A DNA stretch of 64,000 bases from CAVOXO01 sp963700425 (GTDB lineage: Bacteria > Actinomycetota > Acidimicrobiia > Acidimicrobiales > Microtrichaceae), in the NCBI GenBank assembly GCA_963700425.1, contig CAVOXO010000001.1, forward strand, positions 372,001-436,000. The letters run 5' to 3'. The translations under genes and the position numbers were made by a program. Positions within the stretch are counted from its first letter, which is position 1; each line of letters starts with the position of its first letter. The notes beneath the pieces are model-generated. The model did no database searches, had not been told where the DNA came from, and saw only the letters and a list, made by a program, of their open reading frames with translations. Below are positions 7,972-16,780 of this stretch, piece by piece.

Positions 7972-8610
7972 TCAGTCGCCCCCATTGCGGTCTGCCCTGC
8001 CGCCCATCCACACCGGGTGGTCGGCCATGGCCAACAGCTCGTCATCGCCGGCGCTGTTGCCGTAGGCCCAGAGTTCGGTCGACGGCAGATCGGCCCCGAT
8101 CCACTCGGTCAGTCGGCGCTGCTTCTCGGGTCCACGCACGTTGGGCCCGGCGAGGCGTCCGGTGCAGATCGACTCCTCGTCGAATTCAAGCTCCACCCCG
8201 ATGACACCGTCGAAGCCCAGTCGTTCCGCCACCGGCTCGAGGTAGTAGATGAGCGACGCCGACACGATGACCATGCGGTGGCCCGATCGTCGGTGACGGT
8301 CGATGTGGGCAACGGCGTCGGACCGGAACCGCTCGGGCAGGCGGTCGGCGTAACGTCGCCCCGCAGTGCGCAGTTCGTGCAGAGCAGTGCCTCGCAACAC
8401 CCCGCCGACGACGGCCTCCTTGGCGTTGTCACGGGCCGTGTCGTCGGTCCGACCCCTGAGAAGCTGTGGACCCTGGGTCACGAGGGCGCCGCCGACCCGT
8501 GACAACCCGCCGACCGCGACGAGGAATCCCATCAGCGAGTCACGCCGGGTGATGGTCCCGTCGAAGTCGAAGGCTGCCAGACCTCGACGGTTCTGCGACG
8601 TCGGGCCCAC
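7972..8610 (-). CDS. HAD-IB family phosphatase (SerB-like fold)
   Basis: 212 residues. HAD motifs are all present: AAFDFDGTITRRDS with nucleophile and acid Asp, motif II VIVSASLIYYLEPVAERLG, and motif III/IV in ELWAYGNSAGDDELLAMAD. The helical cap sits between motifs I and II, as in the HAD-IB (phosphoserine phosphatase-like) group. Substrate unknown. The open frame extends upstream to 8778, but that part lies over the SRPBCC gene; GTG 8610, 7 bases after that gene's stop and preceded by GAGCGGCGG, is the likely start. Part of a minus-strand operon from 10768 down. Confidence 0.82.
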   Translation of the reverse strand: MGPTSQNRRGLAAFDFDGTITRRDSLMGFLVAVGGLSRVGGALVTQGPQLLRGRTDDTARDNAKEAVVGGVLRGTALHELRTAGRRYADRLPERFRSDAVAHIDRHRRSGHRMVIVSASLIYYLEPVAERLGFDGVIGVELEFDEESICTGRLAGPNVRGPEKQRRLTEWIGADLPSTELWAYGNSAGDDELLAMADHPVWMGGRADRNGGD

Positions 8611-8617
8611 CCGCCGC

Positions 8618-9076
8618 TCAGGTGGTGGGCGAACGGTTGGTGAGGAACGCCTCGAGCTTCTCGAGGGTCGCCTCCATGGCGGGTGGGTGGCGCGTCGGGA
8701 ATCCCAGCCACTCGATGGCGGGGGGAAAGATCGAGGTGGACCAGTCGAATGTCTCGGTGACCTTGGTCTCGTCGTCACCGACGGGCTCGAGCACGTAGCG
8801 CCAGCGGTGCTTTCCGTAGTGCTGCCACGCGATCAGACGGTCCTGTTCGAACTCGACGACCTCGTTGGCCATGACGTAGGGGACCCCGAGCTTCATCTTC
8901 ATGCCGAAGCGGGACCCGAGGGTCAGCTTCTCCTGCTCGCCTCTCGCTGACACGACCGAACCCGAGCCGTCGATGACGGGGTGAAGAGACGGGTCGCACA
9001 GGACCTCGAAGATGTCGGCGGCGGGAAACGGCATCGTGCGGCTGACCGACACCTGACGTGCGTTGGGGGTGCTCAT
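8618..9076 (-). CDS. SRPBCC (polyketide cyclase/dehydrase-like) small-ligand protein
   Basis: 152 residues, a helix-grip (START/Bet v1) protein. The start QVSVSRTMPFPAADIFEVL followed by DPSLHPVIDGSGSV is the usual opening of the SRPBCC group, and the closing helix is PAMEATLEKLEAFLTN. Such proteins bind hydrophobic ligands in a cavity; no enzymatic residues can be assigned. The ATG at 9076 has GAGGTG eight bases upstream. The frame continues upstream over the 3-prime part of the preceding gene, but that stretch is really a frame-shifted piece of the TIGR01777 protein. Confidence 0.82.
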   Translation of the reverse strand: MSTPNARQVSVSRTMPFPAADIFEVLCDPSLHPVIDGSGSVVSARGEQEKLTLGSRFGMKMKLGVPYVMANEVVEFEQDRLIAWQHYGKHRWRYVLEPVGDDETKVTETFDWSTSIFPPAIEWLGFPTRHPPAMEATLEKLEAFLTNRSPTT

Positions 9077-9081
9077 ACCGT

Positions 9082-9998
9082 TCACCTCAGCAGGTCTGCC
9101 AGGGCGCTGTCCAGCGTCCGGTGCGCGAACGTGAAGCCCGACTCCGACAGGGCGGCCGGAGTGCCCCGCGTCGAGGTCAACAGAAGTGAGTCGGCCAGCT
9201 CGCTGTCCGAACAGCAGTTGCGGCCCGGCCATCGGAATGATGGTCGAGGGCCGATGCAACGCGCCGGCGAGGGTCGACGCGAAACGTGGAGTTGGTCACC
9301 GGTTCCGGCGCGACGAGGTTCACCGGACCCTCCACGGGGCGATCGAGGAGCCATTCGATGGCGGCGACGTCGTCGTCGATCGAGATCCAGCTCATGTACT
9401 GGCGACCCGACCCCGAACGCCCACCCAGGCCCAGACGGAACACCGACAGGACGCTCAGGAAGGGGAGGAAGGGAAGCCGGCGTCCGAGCAGGCTGCCCTC
9501 GGTGGTCATCACGACACCGGTGCGCAGAAAAGTGGTGGGGATGCCGGCCTCGACCGCAGGGGCGGCGGCGGCCTCCCACTGCACGCAGACGCCCGCGAGG
9601 AAGTCGGACCCCGGGGGCTGATTCTCGTCGAGGATCTCGTCGCCGCAGTCCCCGTAGTACCCGATGGCGGAACCGGACAGGAAGACCCTCGGAGGCCGCT
9701 CGAGCGACGCCAGGGTCCGGGCGATGAGGCCCGTGCCGTCGACCCGGCTCGCCAGAATCTCCGCCTTGACCTCGGCGGTCCACCGCCGGTCGCCGATCGG
9801 TTCGCCGGCGAGGTGCACCATGGCGTCGATCCCCTCCAGGGCCGCGGAGTCGATCGTTCCGGCGGCGGGCGACCAACCGACGTCGCCGGCGTGTCGGGGA
9901 GATCGGGTGACGGCGATGACCTCATGGCCCGAGGAACGAAGGGACGCGGTGAGGGAGCGCCCGATGAGACCCGTCGCGCCCGTGATGGCGACACGCAT
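9082..9998 (-). CDS. TIGR01777-family sugar-nucleotide-epimerase-like protein, two apparent frameshifts
   Basis: N-terminal NAD(P)-binding loop MRVAITGATGLIGRSLTASL, then MVHLAGEPIGDRRWT and FLSGSAIGYYGDCG, the YfcH/TIGR01777 signature. The family's C-terminus is spread over three frames: after NLVAPEPVTNSTF (about 9268) the expected AGALHRPSTIIPM continues in another frame, then shifts again near 9205 to ELADSLLLTSTRG and ends SALADLLR at 9082. Each shift is explained by one surplus base. I read this as sequence error in an intact gene of about 305 residues, but a decaying gene is possible. The start at 9998 overlaps nothing and lies 2 bases from the upstream SDR stop. Confidence 0.75.
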
Positions 9999-10000
9999 CG

Positions 10001-10768
10001 TCAGGACCCCCGGTTCGACACGAAACGCCACAGGGGACGTGGCAGGTGGCGCATCACGGTGAAGACCCATCGCAGGACGCCCGGGGACCACACGATCGCC
10101 GATCCCTTGCGGAGGCCGTCGACGATGTCGGTGGCCACGGCCTCCGGCGTCGTCGCGAACGGAGCGGCGTCCATTCCCTCGGTCATGGCGGAATGGACGA
10201 ACCCTGGTCGGACGATGCAGACGTTCACGCCGGTGCCGACCAGGCGATCCGCGAGGCCCTGGGCGAAACCGTCCAGCCCGGCCTTGGTCGCCCCGTAGAC
10301 CGCGTTGTCCTTGCGTACCCGCTCGCCGGCGACCGACGACAGGACGACGATCGTCCCGTGCCCCTGGGCCTTCATCTCCGCGGACACCGACAGCAGCGCC
10401 GAGACCTGGCCGGCGAAGTTCGTGACCACGGCGTCCGCTGCCGCTGAGGGGTTCTCGTCGAACGTGTCCTGATCGCCCAGGACACCGAAGGCGGATATCA
10501 CCAGGTCGATGTCGCCTTGCGAGGCGAACAAGGCGGACATCTGGGCGGCGTGTTCGTGGGTGGCGGTGGCATCGAACTCGACCACCTCCACCTCGCAGCC
10601 CAGATCGTTCAGTTCCTTGGCGAACACCTCGACCGACGGCGGGGTCCGGACCGCGAGGATCAGCCTTCGTGTCCGACCCGCGACGAGTTGCCGGACCGTT
10701 GCCGCGGCGATGTCGGATCCCCCACCGAGGACGAGAACGCTCGAGAAATTGCCGACGGCATCGCGCAT
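10001..10768 (-). CDS. SDR reductase, DprE2-like (decaprenylphosphoryl-2-keto-ribose reductase)
   Basis: 255 residues. VLVLGGGSDIAAATVRQL is the cofactor loop; the form GGGSDIA is typical of DprE2-like reductases and unlike the usual TGxxxGIG. The catalytic residues lie in TIVVLSSVAGERVRKDNAVY with YGATKAGLDG. DprE2 reduces the 2-keto sugar lipid made by DprE1 to give decaprenylphosphoryl arabinose for cell-wall arabinan. No DprE1 is in the window, so the assignment rests on sequence pattern alone. GGAG sits 8 bases before the ATG and a TAGCGT box is at 10799-10804. First gene of the minus-strand operon. Confidence 0.65.
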   Translation of the reverse strand: MRDAVGNFSSVLVLGGGSDIAAATVRQLVAGRTRRLILAVRTPPSVEVFAKELNDLGCEVEVVEFDATATHEHAAQMSALFASQGDIDLVISAFGVLGDQDTFDENPSAAADAVVTNFAGQVSALLSVSAEMKAQGHGTIVVLSSVAGERVRKDNAVYGATKAGLDGFAQGLADRLVGTGVNVCIVRPGFVHSAMTEGMDAAPFATTPEAVATDIVDGLRKGSAIVWSPGVLRWVFTVMRHLPRPLWRFVSNRGS

Positions 10769-10826
10769 GGGGTGCTCCGGTGGGGGGCGGGAGGCTTCAC
10801 GCTAGCGCCGCCGGAGGACCGGCCCC

Positions 10827-10832
10827 TACGCT
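10827..10832 (+). promoter_or_regulatory. -10 box of a leaderless start (microprotein)
   Basis: TACGCT lies 6 bases before GTG 10839; it is divergent from the TAGCGT box of the DprE2-like gene at 10799-10804 on the other strand. Confidence 0.45.
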
Positions 10833-10838
10833 GACATC

Positions 10839-10931
10839 GTGAGCACGCGGATGCTGATCATCCTGGCCATGATCTGTGGCGTCGTGATCCTGGTGGCCGC
10901 CGCGGTTCAGCTGGTACAGATCTCGAATTGA
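10839..10931 (+). CDS. 30-residue single-span membrane microprotein
   Basis: GTG-started frame, MSTRMLIILAMICGVVILVA then AAVQLVQISN and stop. It is almost wholly one hydrophobic helix with a positively charged Arg at position 4, so an N-in membrane anchor is likely. The evidence for it being a gene is the leaderless -10 box six bases ahead, its fit between the DprE2-like gene and lpd, and the clean hydrophobic pattern. It is too short for ordinary gene finders. Function unknown. Confidence 0.5.
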   Translation: MSTRMLIILAMICGVVILVAAAVQLVQISN

Positions 10932-10948
10932 GCGTGACGGCACCTCGG

Positions 10949-10954
10949 TAGGAT
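10949..10954 (+). promoter_or_regulatory. Probable -10 box for lpd
   Basis: TAGGAT about 47 bases before GTG 11002, giving a short leader that carries the Shine-Dalgarno GAGAGGAT. Confidence 0.4.
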
Positions 10955-11001
10955 CGTGTCGGCGCGCCGCGTCTCCGAGCGAGCGCCCGAGAGGATCCAT
11001 C

Positions 11002-12420
11002 GTGGACAACAGCGAGGCAACCAACTACGACGTCGTCGTCATCGGCGGCGGACCGGCGGGGTATGCCGCTGCCCTCTATGGCGCCAGTGCCGGTCTGAAC
11101 ATCGCGCTCGTGGAGAAGGACAAGGTGGGTGGTACCTGTCTCCACCGTGGCTGCATCCCTGCCAAGGAACTGCTGGAATCCGCTGCGGTCCGTCGGACCG
11201 TCGCCCACGCGGCCGAATTCGGTATCAACGTGGACGGAGTGGGAGTCGACTGGTCGGTCACGGTCGATCGCAAGCAGCGCGTCGTCGATCAGATGCACAC
11301 GGGTCTCGGACAGCTCCTCGAAGGTCGCAAGGTCGACGTCTTCTCGGGCCTCGGGTCGCTCGGGGTCGGTCACGAGGTGACCGTGGCTCGTGCCGACGGT
11401 ACGGCGGAGGTCATCGTGGGCCGGGCGGTGGTGCTGGCGTCGGGATCGGTGCCGAAGGTCATTCCCGGCTTCGAGCCCGACGGGGAGGTCGTCATGACGA
11501 GCGACGAGTTCCTCGACCTTCGCTCCATTCCGGCCCGCGCCGCGGTCATCGGCGGGGGTGCGATCGGCTGCGAGTTCGCGTCGACACTCGCCGACATGGG
11601 TTCGGAGGTCACGATCATCGAGGGGCTTCCGAAGATCCTCCCCGGTTGCGACACCGACGTGGCCAACCTCGTCGCCCGCTCCTTCAAGAAGCGCGGCATC
11701 GACATCCGCACGGGCGTGAGCGTGACCGGTCACCGGAACCGGGCCGAAGGCGGCACGACCCTCGACATCGCCGATGGAAGTCGTCTCGACGTCGATGCCG
11801 TCATCGTGTCGGTCGGACGTCGGCCGTCGACCGCGGGTCTCATCACCGACGGCGCAGCGGTCGCGGTGGCGATCAGCGACACGGGCTTCGTGGACGTCGG
11901 TCCCCGGTGTCGGACCGCGGAGGCCGGGGTCTGGGCCGTGGGCGACTGCATCGACACGCCCCAGCTCGCGCACGTCGGTTTCATCGAGGGGATCAACGCC
12001 ATCAAGGACATGTTGGGTGAGATGCCTCCCCCGGTGGACTACTCCAAGGTTCCATGGGCCATCTACTGCCATCCTGAGGTGGCGTTCGCGGGGCTGTCCG
12101 AGCAGGCCGCGAAGGAGGCGGGTCTCGACGTCGTCGTGGCCAAGCACCGCTTCATGGGCAACGGCCGGGCGGTCATCCTCGGCGAGACCGACGGCATGGT
12201 GAAGGTCGTGGCCCAGAAGCTGCCCGACGGCACGGCCGGAACGATCCTCGGTGTTCACATGGTCGGCCCGTGGGTGACCGAACAGCTGGGCCAGGGCTAC
12301 CTCGCGGTCAACTGGGAGGCCACGGTCGACGAGGTGGCGGCCTTCATCCAGCCGCACCCGTCGATGAGCGAGCTGTTCGGCGAGACGGTCCTGTCGCTCA
12401 CCGGCCGGTCGCTGCACTGA
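11002..12420 (+). CDS. lpd: Dihydrolipoyl dehydrogenase (E3)
   Basis: 472 residues, the normal E3 size. FAD-binding VVVIGGGPAGYAAALYGAS, the redox disulfide in GGTCLHRGCIPAKE (Cys46 and Cys51), the second NAD-binding loop AVIGGGAIGCEFASTLADMG, the FAD-closing GVWAVGDCID, and the dimer-interface catalytic HPSMSELFGE near the C-terminus are all present. It re-oxidises the dihydrolipoyl arm of 2-oxoacid dehydrogenase complexes with NAD. The GTG at 11002 has GAGAGGAT ahead. It is followed 52 bases later by the E2 gene and then lipB/lipA, which makes a lipoate-handling operon. Confidence 0.95.
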   Translation: MDNSEATNYDVVVIGGGPAGYAAALYGASAGLNIALVEKDKVGGTCLHRGCIPAKELLESAAVRRTVAHAAEFGINVDGVGVDWSVTVDRKQRVVDQMHTGLGQLLEGRKVDVFSGLGSLGVGHEVTVARADGTAEVIVGRAVVLASGSVPKVIPGFEPDGEVVMTSDEFLDLRSIPARAAVIGGGAIGCEFASTLADMGSEVTIIEGLPKILPGCDTDVANLVARSFKKRGIDIRTGVSVTGHRNRAEGGTTLDIADGSRLDVDAVIVSVGRRPSTAGLITDGAAVAVAISDTGFVDVGPRCRTAEAGVWAVGDCIDTPQLAHVGFIEGINAIKDMLGEMPPPVDYSKVPWAIYCHPEVAFAGLSEQAAKEAGLDVVVAKHRFMGNGRAVILGETDGMVKVVAQKLPDGTAGTILGVHMVGPWVTEQLGQGYLAVNWEATVDEVAAFIQPHPSMSELFGETVLSLTGRSLH

Positions 12421-12472
12421 GGGCCGGCGTCGCCGGATACCCTGACCTCGTCGCTCCAGAAAGGCGCAACCG

Positions 12473-13876
12473 ATGACCGAGATCGTGATGCCCCAACTGG
12501 GCGAGTCCGTCACGGAAGGCACCATCACCCAGTGGTTCAAGTCGGTGGGCGACTCCGTCGCCGAAGACGAGCCGCTCTTCGAGGTGTCGACGGACAAGGT
12601 CGATTCGGAGGTTCCCTCTCCCTCCGCAGGCGTGATCACCGAGATCAGGGTGCCCGAGGGCGAGACGGTCGACGTCGGAACGGTCCTCGTCGTCCTCGGC
12701 GATGGCGCCGCGGGATCGGCACCGGCGCCGACCGTCGCAGCGGAATCGCCGCCTGCCGCCGAAGCGCCACCGAGCCCCCCCGAACCGACTGCGGCGGCAG
12801 TTCCTCCTGCTGCGGCTTCTGCTCCTGCTGACGCGCCGGCCGACGCTCCGACCGCGGCCGCAGACGCCGCCCCGCCTCTCCTCTCGCCGGTGGTGAGGCG
12901 CCTGATCGAAGAGCACGGCCTGGACCCGGCCTCGATTCCCGGCACGGGCGTCGGCGGGCGCATCACCCGCGACGACGTCCTGGGGGTGATCGACAGGGCA
13001 GCGGCCGGTCCCGGCGCTCCCGCGCCGTCGATCCCATCCTCGTCGCCGGCTCCGCCGACTCCGGCAACTCCGCCGACTCCGGCAACTCCGCCGGTTCCCT
13101 CGGCGACCGTCGCCCCCGCCGCGTCGCCGGCCGCCGCTCCGGCGACCGGCGGCCCCGTCGCCCCCGGTGACGTATCGGTGCCGCTCAACAAGATCCGTCT
13201 CTTGACCGGCGACCACATGATCCGGTCCCGTGCCACTTCTCCCCACGCCGTCACCGTCGTCGAGGTCGACTTCGAGGCCGTCGAGCGGGCCCGGCTTCCG
13301 GTCAGGGCACAGTACAGAGCCGAGGAAGGCCACTCACTCACCTATCTGCCGTTCATCTCGCGGGCCGTCGTCGACGCGATCGCGGACTTCCCGCACATGA
13401 ACGCGACCGTCGGCGACGGCGAGTTGATCGTGCACGGAGCGGTGAATCTCGCCATCGCCGTGGATCTCGACTTCGACGGTCTGTTGGCTCCGGTCATCGC
13501 CGGCGCCGACGACAAGCGTCTCCGGGCCATCGCCCGGGACATCGCGGATCTCGCGACGAGGGCTCGCAGCCGCCGACTCACCCCCGACGACCTCGAGGGC
13601 GGGACCTTCACCCTCTCCAACTCGGGGAGCTTCGGCACCGCGATCGTGATCCCGATCATCAACCAGCCGCAGGTGGCGATCATGTCGACCGACGGGATCT
13701 CGCGTAAGCCGGTCGTGGTCGCCGCCGCGGACGGATCCGAATCGATCGGCATCCACTCCGTGGGGAACCTGACGCTCGCCTGGGATCATCGTGCGTTCGA
13801 CGGTGCGTACGCGGCCGCGTTCATGGAGCGGGTCAAGGAGATCCTCGAGACACGTGACTGGTCGACCGAGCTCTGA
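12473..13876 (+). CDS. Dihydrolipoamide acyltransferase (E2), one lipoyl domain
   Basis: 467 residues. Lipoyl domain at residues 1-78 with the lysine to be lipoylated in FEVSTDKVDSEVPSPS (Lys42); a long Ala/Pro linker; an E1/E3-binding domain LLSPVVRRLIEEHGLDPAS near residue 140; a second Ala/Pro linker with an 18-bp DNA repeat; and the catalytic domain ending in LAWDHRAFDGAYAAAF with the active-site His and Asp. Pyruvate, 2-oxoglutarate or branched-chain substrate cannot be told apart from this alone; nearby aceE makes pyruvate likely. AGAAAGG precedes the ATG. The last 23 bases overlap lipB. Confidence 0.93.
   Translation: MTEIVMPQLGESVTEGTITQWFKSVGDSVAEDEPLFEVSTDKVDSEVPSPSAGVITEIRVPEGETVDVGTVLVVLGDGAAGSAPAPTVAAESPPAAEAPPSPPEPTAAAVPPAAASAPADAPADAPTAAADAAPPLLSPVVRRLIEEHGLDPASIPGTGVGGRITRDDVLGVIDRAAAGPGAPAPSIPSSSPAPPTPATPPTPATPPVPSATVAPAASPAAAPATGGPVAPGDVSVPLNKIRLLTGDHMIRSRATSPHAVTVVEVDFEAVERARLPVRAQYRAEEGHSLTYLPFISRAVVDAIADFPHMNATVGDGELIVHGAVNLAIAVDLDFDGLLAPVIAGADDKRLRAIARDIADLATRARSRRLTPDDLEGGTFTLSNSGSFGTAIVIPIINQPQVAIMSTDGISRKPVVVAAADGSESIGIHSVGNLTLAWDHRAFDGAYAAAFMERVKEILETRDWSTEL
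13051..13086 (+). repeat. Two tandem 18-bp copies in the E2 linker
   Basis: TCCGCCGACTCCGGCAAC occurs twice head to tail, followed by a partial copy. It encodes the proline/threonine/alanine spacer and probably varies in copy number. Confidence 0.8.
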
Positions 13877-15582
13877 TCTCCGCCTGGCGGACCTGTCGGT
13901 CCGCTGGCTCGGCACCGTCCCCTACCGCGAGGCCCTGGATCTCCAGCGGGCGTTGTTCGCCGGAAGCTCCAATCACCTCCTGCTCCTCGAGCATCCGCAC
14001 ACCTACACCCTGGGGGTGAGGGCCGACGCCTCGAACGTCCTCGTCGACCCCGTGTCGGTGGGGGCCGACCTCGTCGACGTCGACAGGGGCGGTGACGTCA
14101 CCTACCACGGCCCGGGCCAACTGGTCGGCTATCCGATCGTCACCCTCGCGGACGAGGCGAGCGGGCGGCTGCCGTCCACCCGCCAGTACATCTCGGTCCT
14201 CGAACACACGGTGATGGCGGCTCTTCGCCGAGTCGGTGTGCACGACGTCTCCACGATGGGGACACGACCCGGCGTCTGGGTGGAGGCGTCGGGGCCGCGA
14301 CCGAGGAAGATAGCGGCGATCGGCGTCCGCATCGTCCGGGGTCGGACGATGCACGGCTTCGCGCTCAACGTGGACTGCGACCTCGCCATGTTCGGCAACA
14401 TCGTGCCCTGCGGCATCTCCGACATGGGCGTGACCTCGGTCCGGGAGGAGGGGGTCGATGCCTCCCTCGACGATGTCCTCGACGCGCTCGTGAACGAGGT
14501 GTCGACGACCTGGGTCGTCGGACCGGTCGACCGCTCCGACGTGGTTCGGCCCCGCACGGTCGGCGACGCCGGCCTCTCCCGGTTCAGCCGAGGAGAGGGC
14601 CCAGGCGACATGGTGCGCTACCGGACCGAACCGGTGTCGTCGAACGTCCGCCTGACCGGTCGGCTCGCTCAGGCCGGAGTGTCGGGCGGGGTCGGGCTGG
14701 TCGATCCGAAACCCGAATGGATGAGGGCGAAGGTCGTCCACGGTCCCGAGGTCGCCGACGTGCGCAGGACACTGCGCTCGCTCGATCTCGTCACGGTGTG
14801 TGAGGAAGCGGGATGTCCCAACCTGTCCGAGTGCTGGTCGGACGGTACCGCCACGTTCATGCTCTGCGGCGAGAGGTGCACGAGGGCATGCGGCTTCTGT
14901 CTGGTCGATACCCGGAGGCCCGAACCTCTCGATCCCGAGGAACCCGAGCGGGTGGCCCGGGCGGTGGCGGAACTCGGACTCGAGTACGCGGTGCTCACCA
15001 TGGTCGCCCGCGACGATCTGCCCGACGGCGGTGCGGCCCACGTCGCCGAGACGATCCGATCGATCGCCCGGCGCTGCCCGGCGACACAGGTCGAGGTGTT
15101 GATCTCGGACCTCGGCGGCGACGCCGACGCGCTCGGCCACGGTGCTCGAGGCCGGACCGGCCGTGCTCAACCACAACATCGAGACGACCGCTCGCCTCCA
15201 GCGGGCGGTCAGGCCGTCGGCCTCCTATGCGAGGAGCCTCACCGTTCTGGGTCGATCGTCGACCGCCGGAGCGGTGACGAAATCGGGACTCGTGGTCGGG
15301 ATGGGCGAGACCGACGACGAGGTGCGCTCCACCCTGGTCGATCTCGCCGCAGTAGGCGTCGGGGTCGTGACGATCGGCCAGTACCTGAGACCGACCACCC
15401 ATCACCTCCCGGTTCACCGGTGGTGGGAGCCCGAGAGCTTCGCCGAGTGGAAGCGCTTCGGCGAGGACGTGGCGGGACTCCATCACGTGGAGTCGTCGCC
15501 GCTCACCCGTTCGAGTTATCACGCTCGATCCGCGGCCGCCGCCCACGGGGACTCTCCGAGCCCGCTGCCCACCGCGCCCTGA
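13854..15582 (+). CDS. lipB-lipA: Octanoyltransferase LipB joined in frame to lipoyl synthase LipA; one frameshift in LipA
   Basis: LipB part (residues 1 to about 225): RGGDVTYHGPGQLVGYPI, the lysine in RKIAAIGVRI and the acyl-accepting Cys in NIVPCGISDMGVTSV. With no stop codon the frame goes on through about 60 linker residues into LipA: CEEAGCPNLSEC (auxiliary cluster), CTRACGFC (radical-SAM cluster), then, after one surplus base in GCTCGGCCAC near 15135, VLNHNIETT and the closing SSYHA motif. LipB moves octanoyl to the lipoyl domain and LipA inserts two sulfurs. The GTG start at 13854 overlaps the E2 end. Either a true bifunctional protein or two genes whose boundary is hidden by another indel. 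Confidence 0.8.
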
Positions 15583-15634
15583 CCCCGAACCTCCGGGGCG
15601 TCGTGGCGGATGGGGTCGGGCCGTGTCCGCACGG

Positions 15635-15640
15635 TACCGT
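15635..15640 (+). promoter_or_regulatory. -10 box of a leaderless start (M24 peptidase)
   Basis: TACCGT, 7 bases, then GTG 15648. Confidence 0.5.
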
Positions 15641-15647
15641 GTCCGCC

Positions 15648-16773
15648 GTGACGACCGCCCCAGCCTCGCCGTTCGGCGCACGCCACGACGCGGTTCGCAG
15701 AGCACTCGACGCCTCCGGGGTCGATGCCCTGGCGGTGTCGGTCGGCCCCGACCTCCCGTGGTTGTGCGGATACGAGGCGATGCCGCTGGAACGGCTGACG
15801 ATGCTCGTGATCCCGAGGGGCCGACGGGCCGTACTCGTCGTTCCCCGGCTCGAGGCGCCCCGGGTGCAGGCCCGCCCCGACTTCGACATCAGACCATGGG
15901 GCGAGACCGAGGACCCGGTGGCGATCGTCGCCGGCCTGCTGGCCGGAGCAGCGGTCGTGGCGATCGGTGATCGGACCTGGGCCCGTTTCGTCATCGAACT
16001 GAGTGCCTGTCTCGAGGGCACCCGCCTGGTCCGGGGATCCGAGGTGACGGGCCCGCTCCGGTCCGTCAAGGACGACCACGAGATCGAGATGCTCATCGCG
16101 GCGGGAGCCGCGGCGGACCGGGTCACCGGACCGTTGATGTCGGGCGATGTCGACCTCGTGGGTCGCACCGAGGCACAGGTGTCAGCCGACCTCGCCGCTC
16201 GACTGGTCGAGGAGGGACACGCCCGGTGCAACTTCTCGATCGTCGCTGCGGGCGAGGACGCCGCCAGTCCCCATCACGAGCCCGGACAGCGCGTCATATC
16301 GGTCGGCGACGTCGTCCTGTGTGACATCGGGGGAACTCTGCTCGACGACTTCGGCGTGGGCTACTGCTCCGACATCACCCGATGCCTCTGGATCGGTGAC
16401 CCGCCCGGAGAGGCACGCGCGGCGTGGGACGTCCTCGGCGCGGCTCACGCGGCTGCGATCGCCGCGGCGCGCGCCCGGCACACCCTGTGAGGCGGTCGAC
16501 GCGGCTGCCCACGATGTCATCGTGGCTGCCGGGTTGGGCGACTACTTCGTCCACCGCACCGGTCATGGGATCGGCGTCGAGGAGCACGAAGACCCCTACA
16601 TCGTCTCGGGCAACGCCGAGACGATCAGGGCGGGCCACGCCTTCTCCGTCGAGCCCGGTATCTATCTTCCGGACCGGTGGGGATTCCGTCTCGAGGACTG
16701 CCTGGTCGCCACCGACGGCGAGCCGATCCTGCTCACGGACACCCCACGGGCTCTGGCCGTCGTCGAGGGCTGA
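15648..16773 (+). CDS. M24 metallopeptidase (Xaa-Pro aminopeptidase type), one apparent frameshift
   Basis: About 375 residues. The N-terminal creatinase-like domain has DALAVSVGPDLPWLCGYEAM. The pita-bread catalytic domain carries the five metal ligands: Asp in VVLCDIGGTLLDDFGVGYCS and SDITR, His in HRTGHGIGVEEH, Glu in FSVEPGIYLPDRWG and Glu in FRLEDCLVA. The frame stops at 16490 but the family continues one frame over at PGTPCEAVDAAAHDVI; a single surplus base within GGCGCGCGCCC (about 16466-16476) explains it. It removes an N-terminal residue before proline, in the cytosol. Start GTG 15648 is leaderless. Confidence 0.85.
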
Positions 16774-16780
16774 CGCTGCC

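Noticed and set aside
9082..9998. Pseudogene call for the TIGR01777 gene
   Set aside because: Both ends and all motifs are kept and only two single-base shifts are needed to restore it; many other genes here show the same error type.
13051..13086. CRISPR-like tandem repeat
   Set aside because: Two 18-bp copies without spacers, inside the Pro/Ala linker of the E2 gene; this is a coding repeat.
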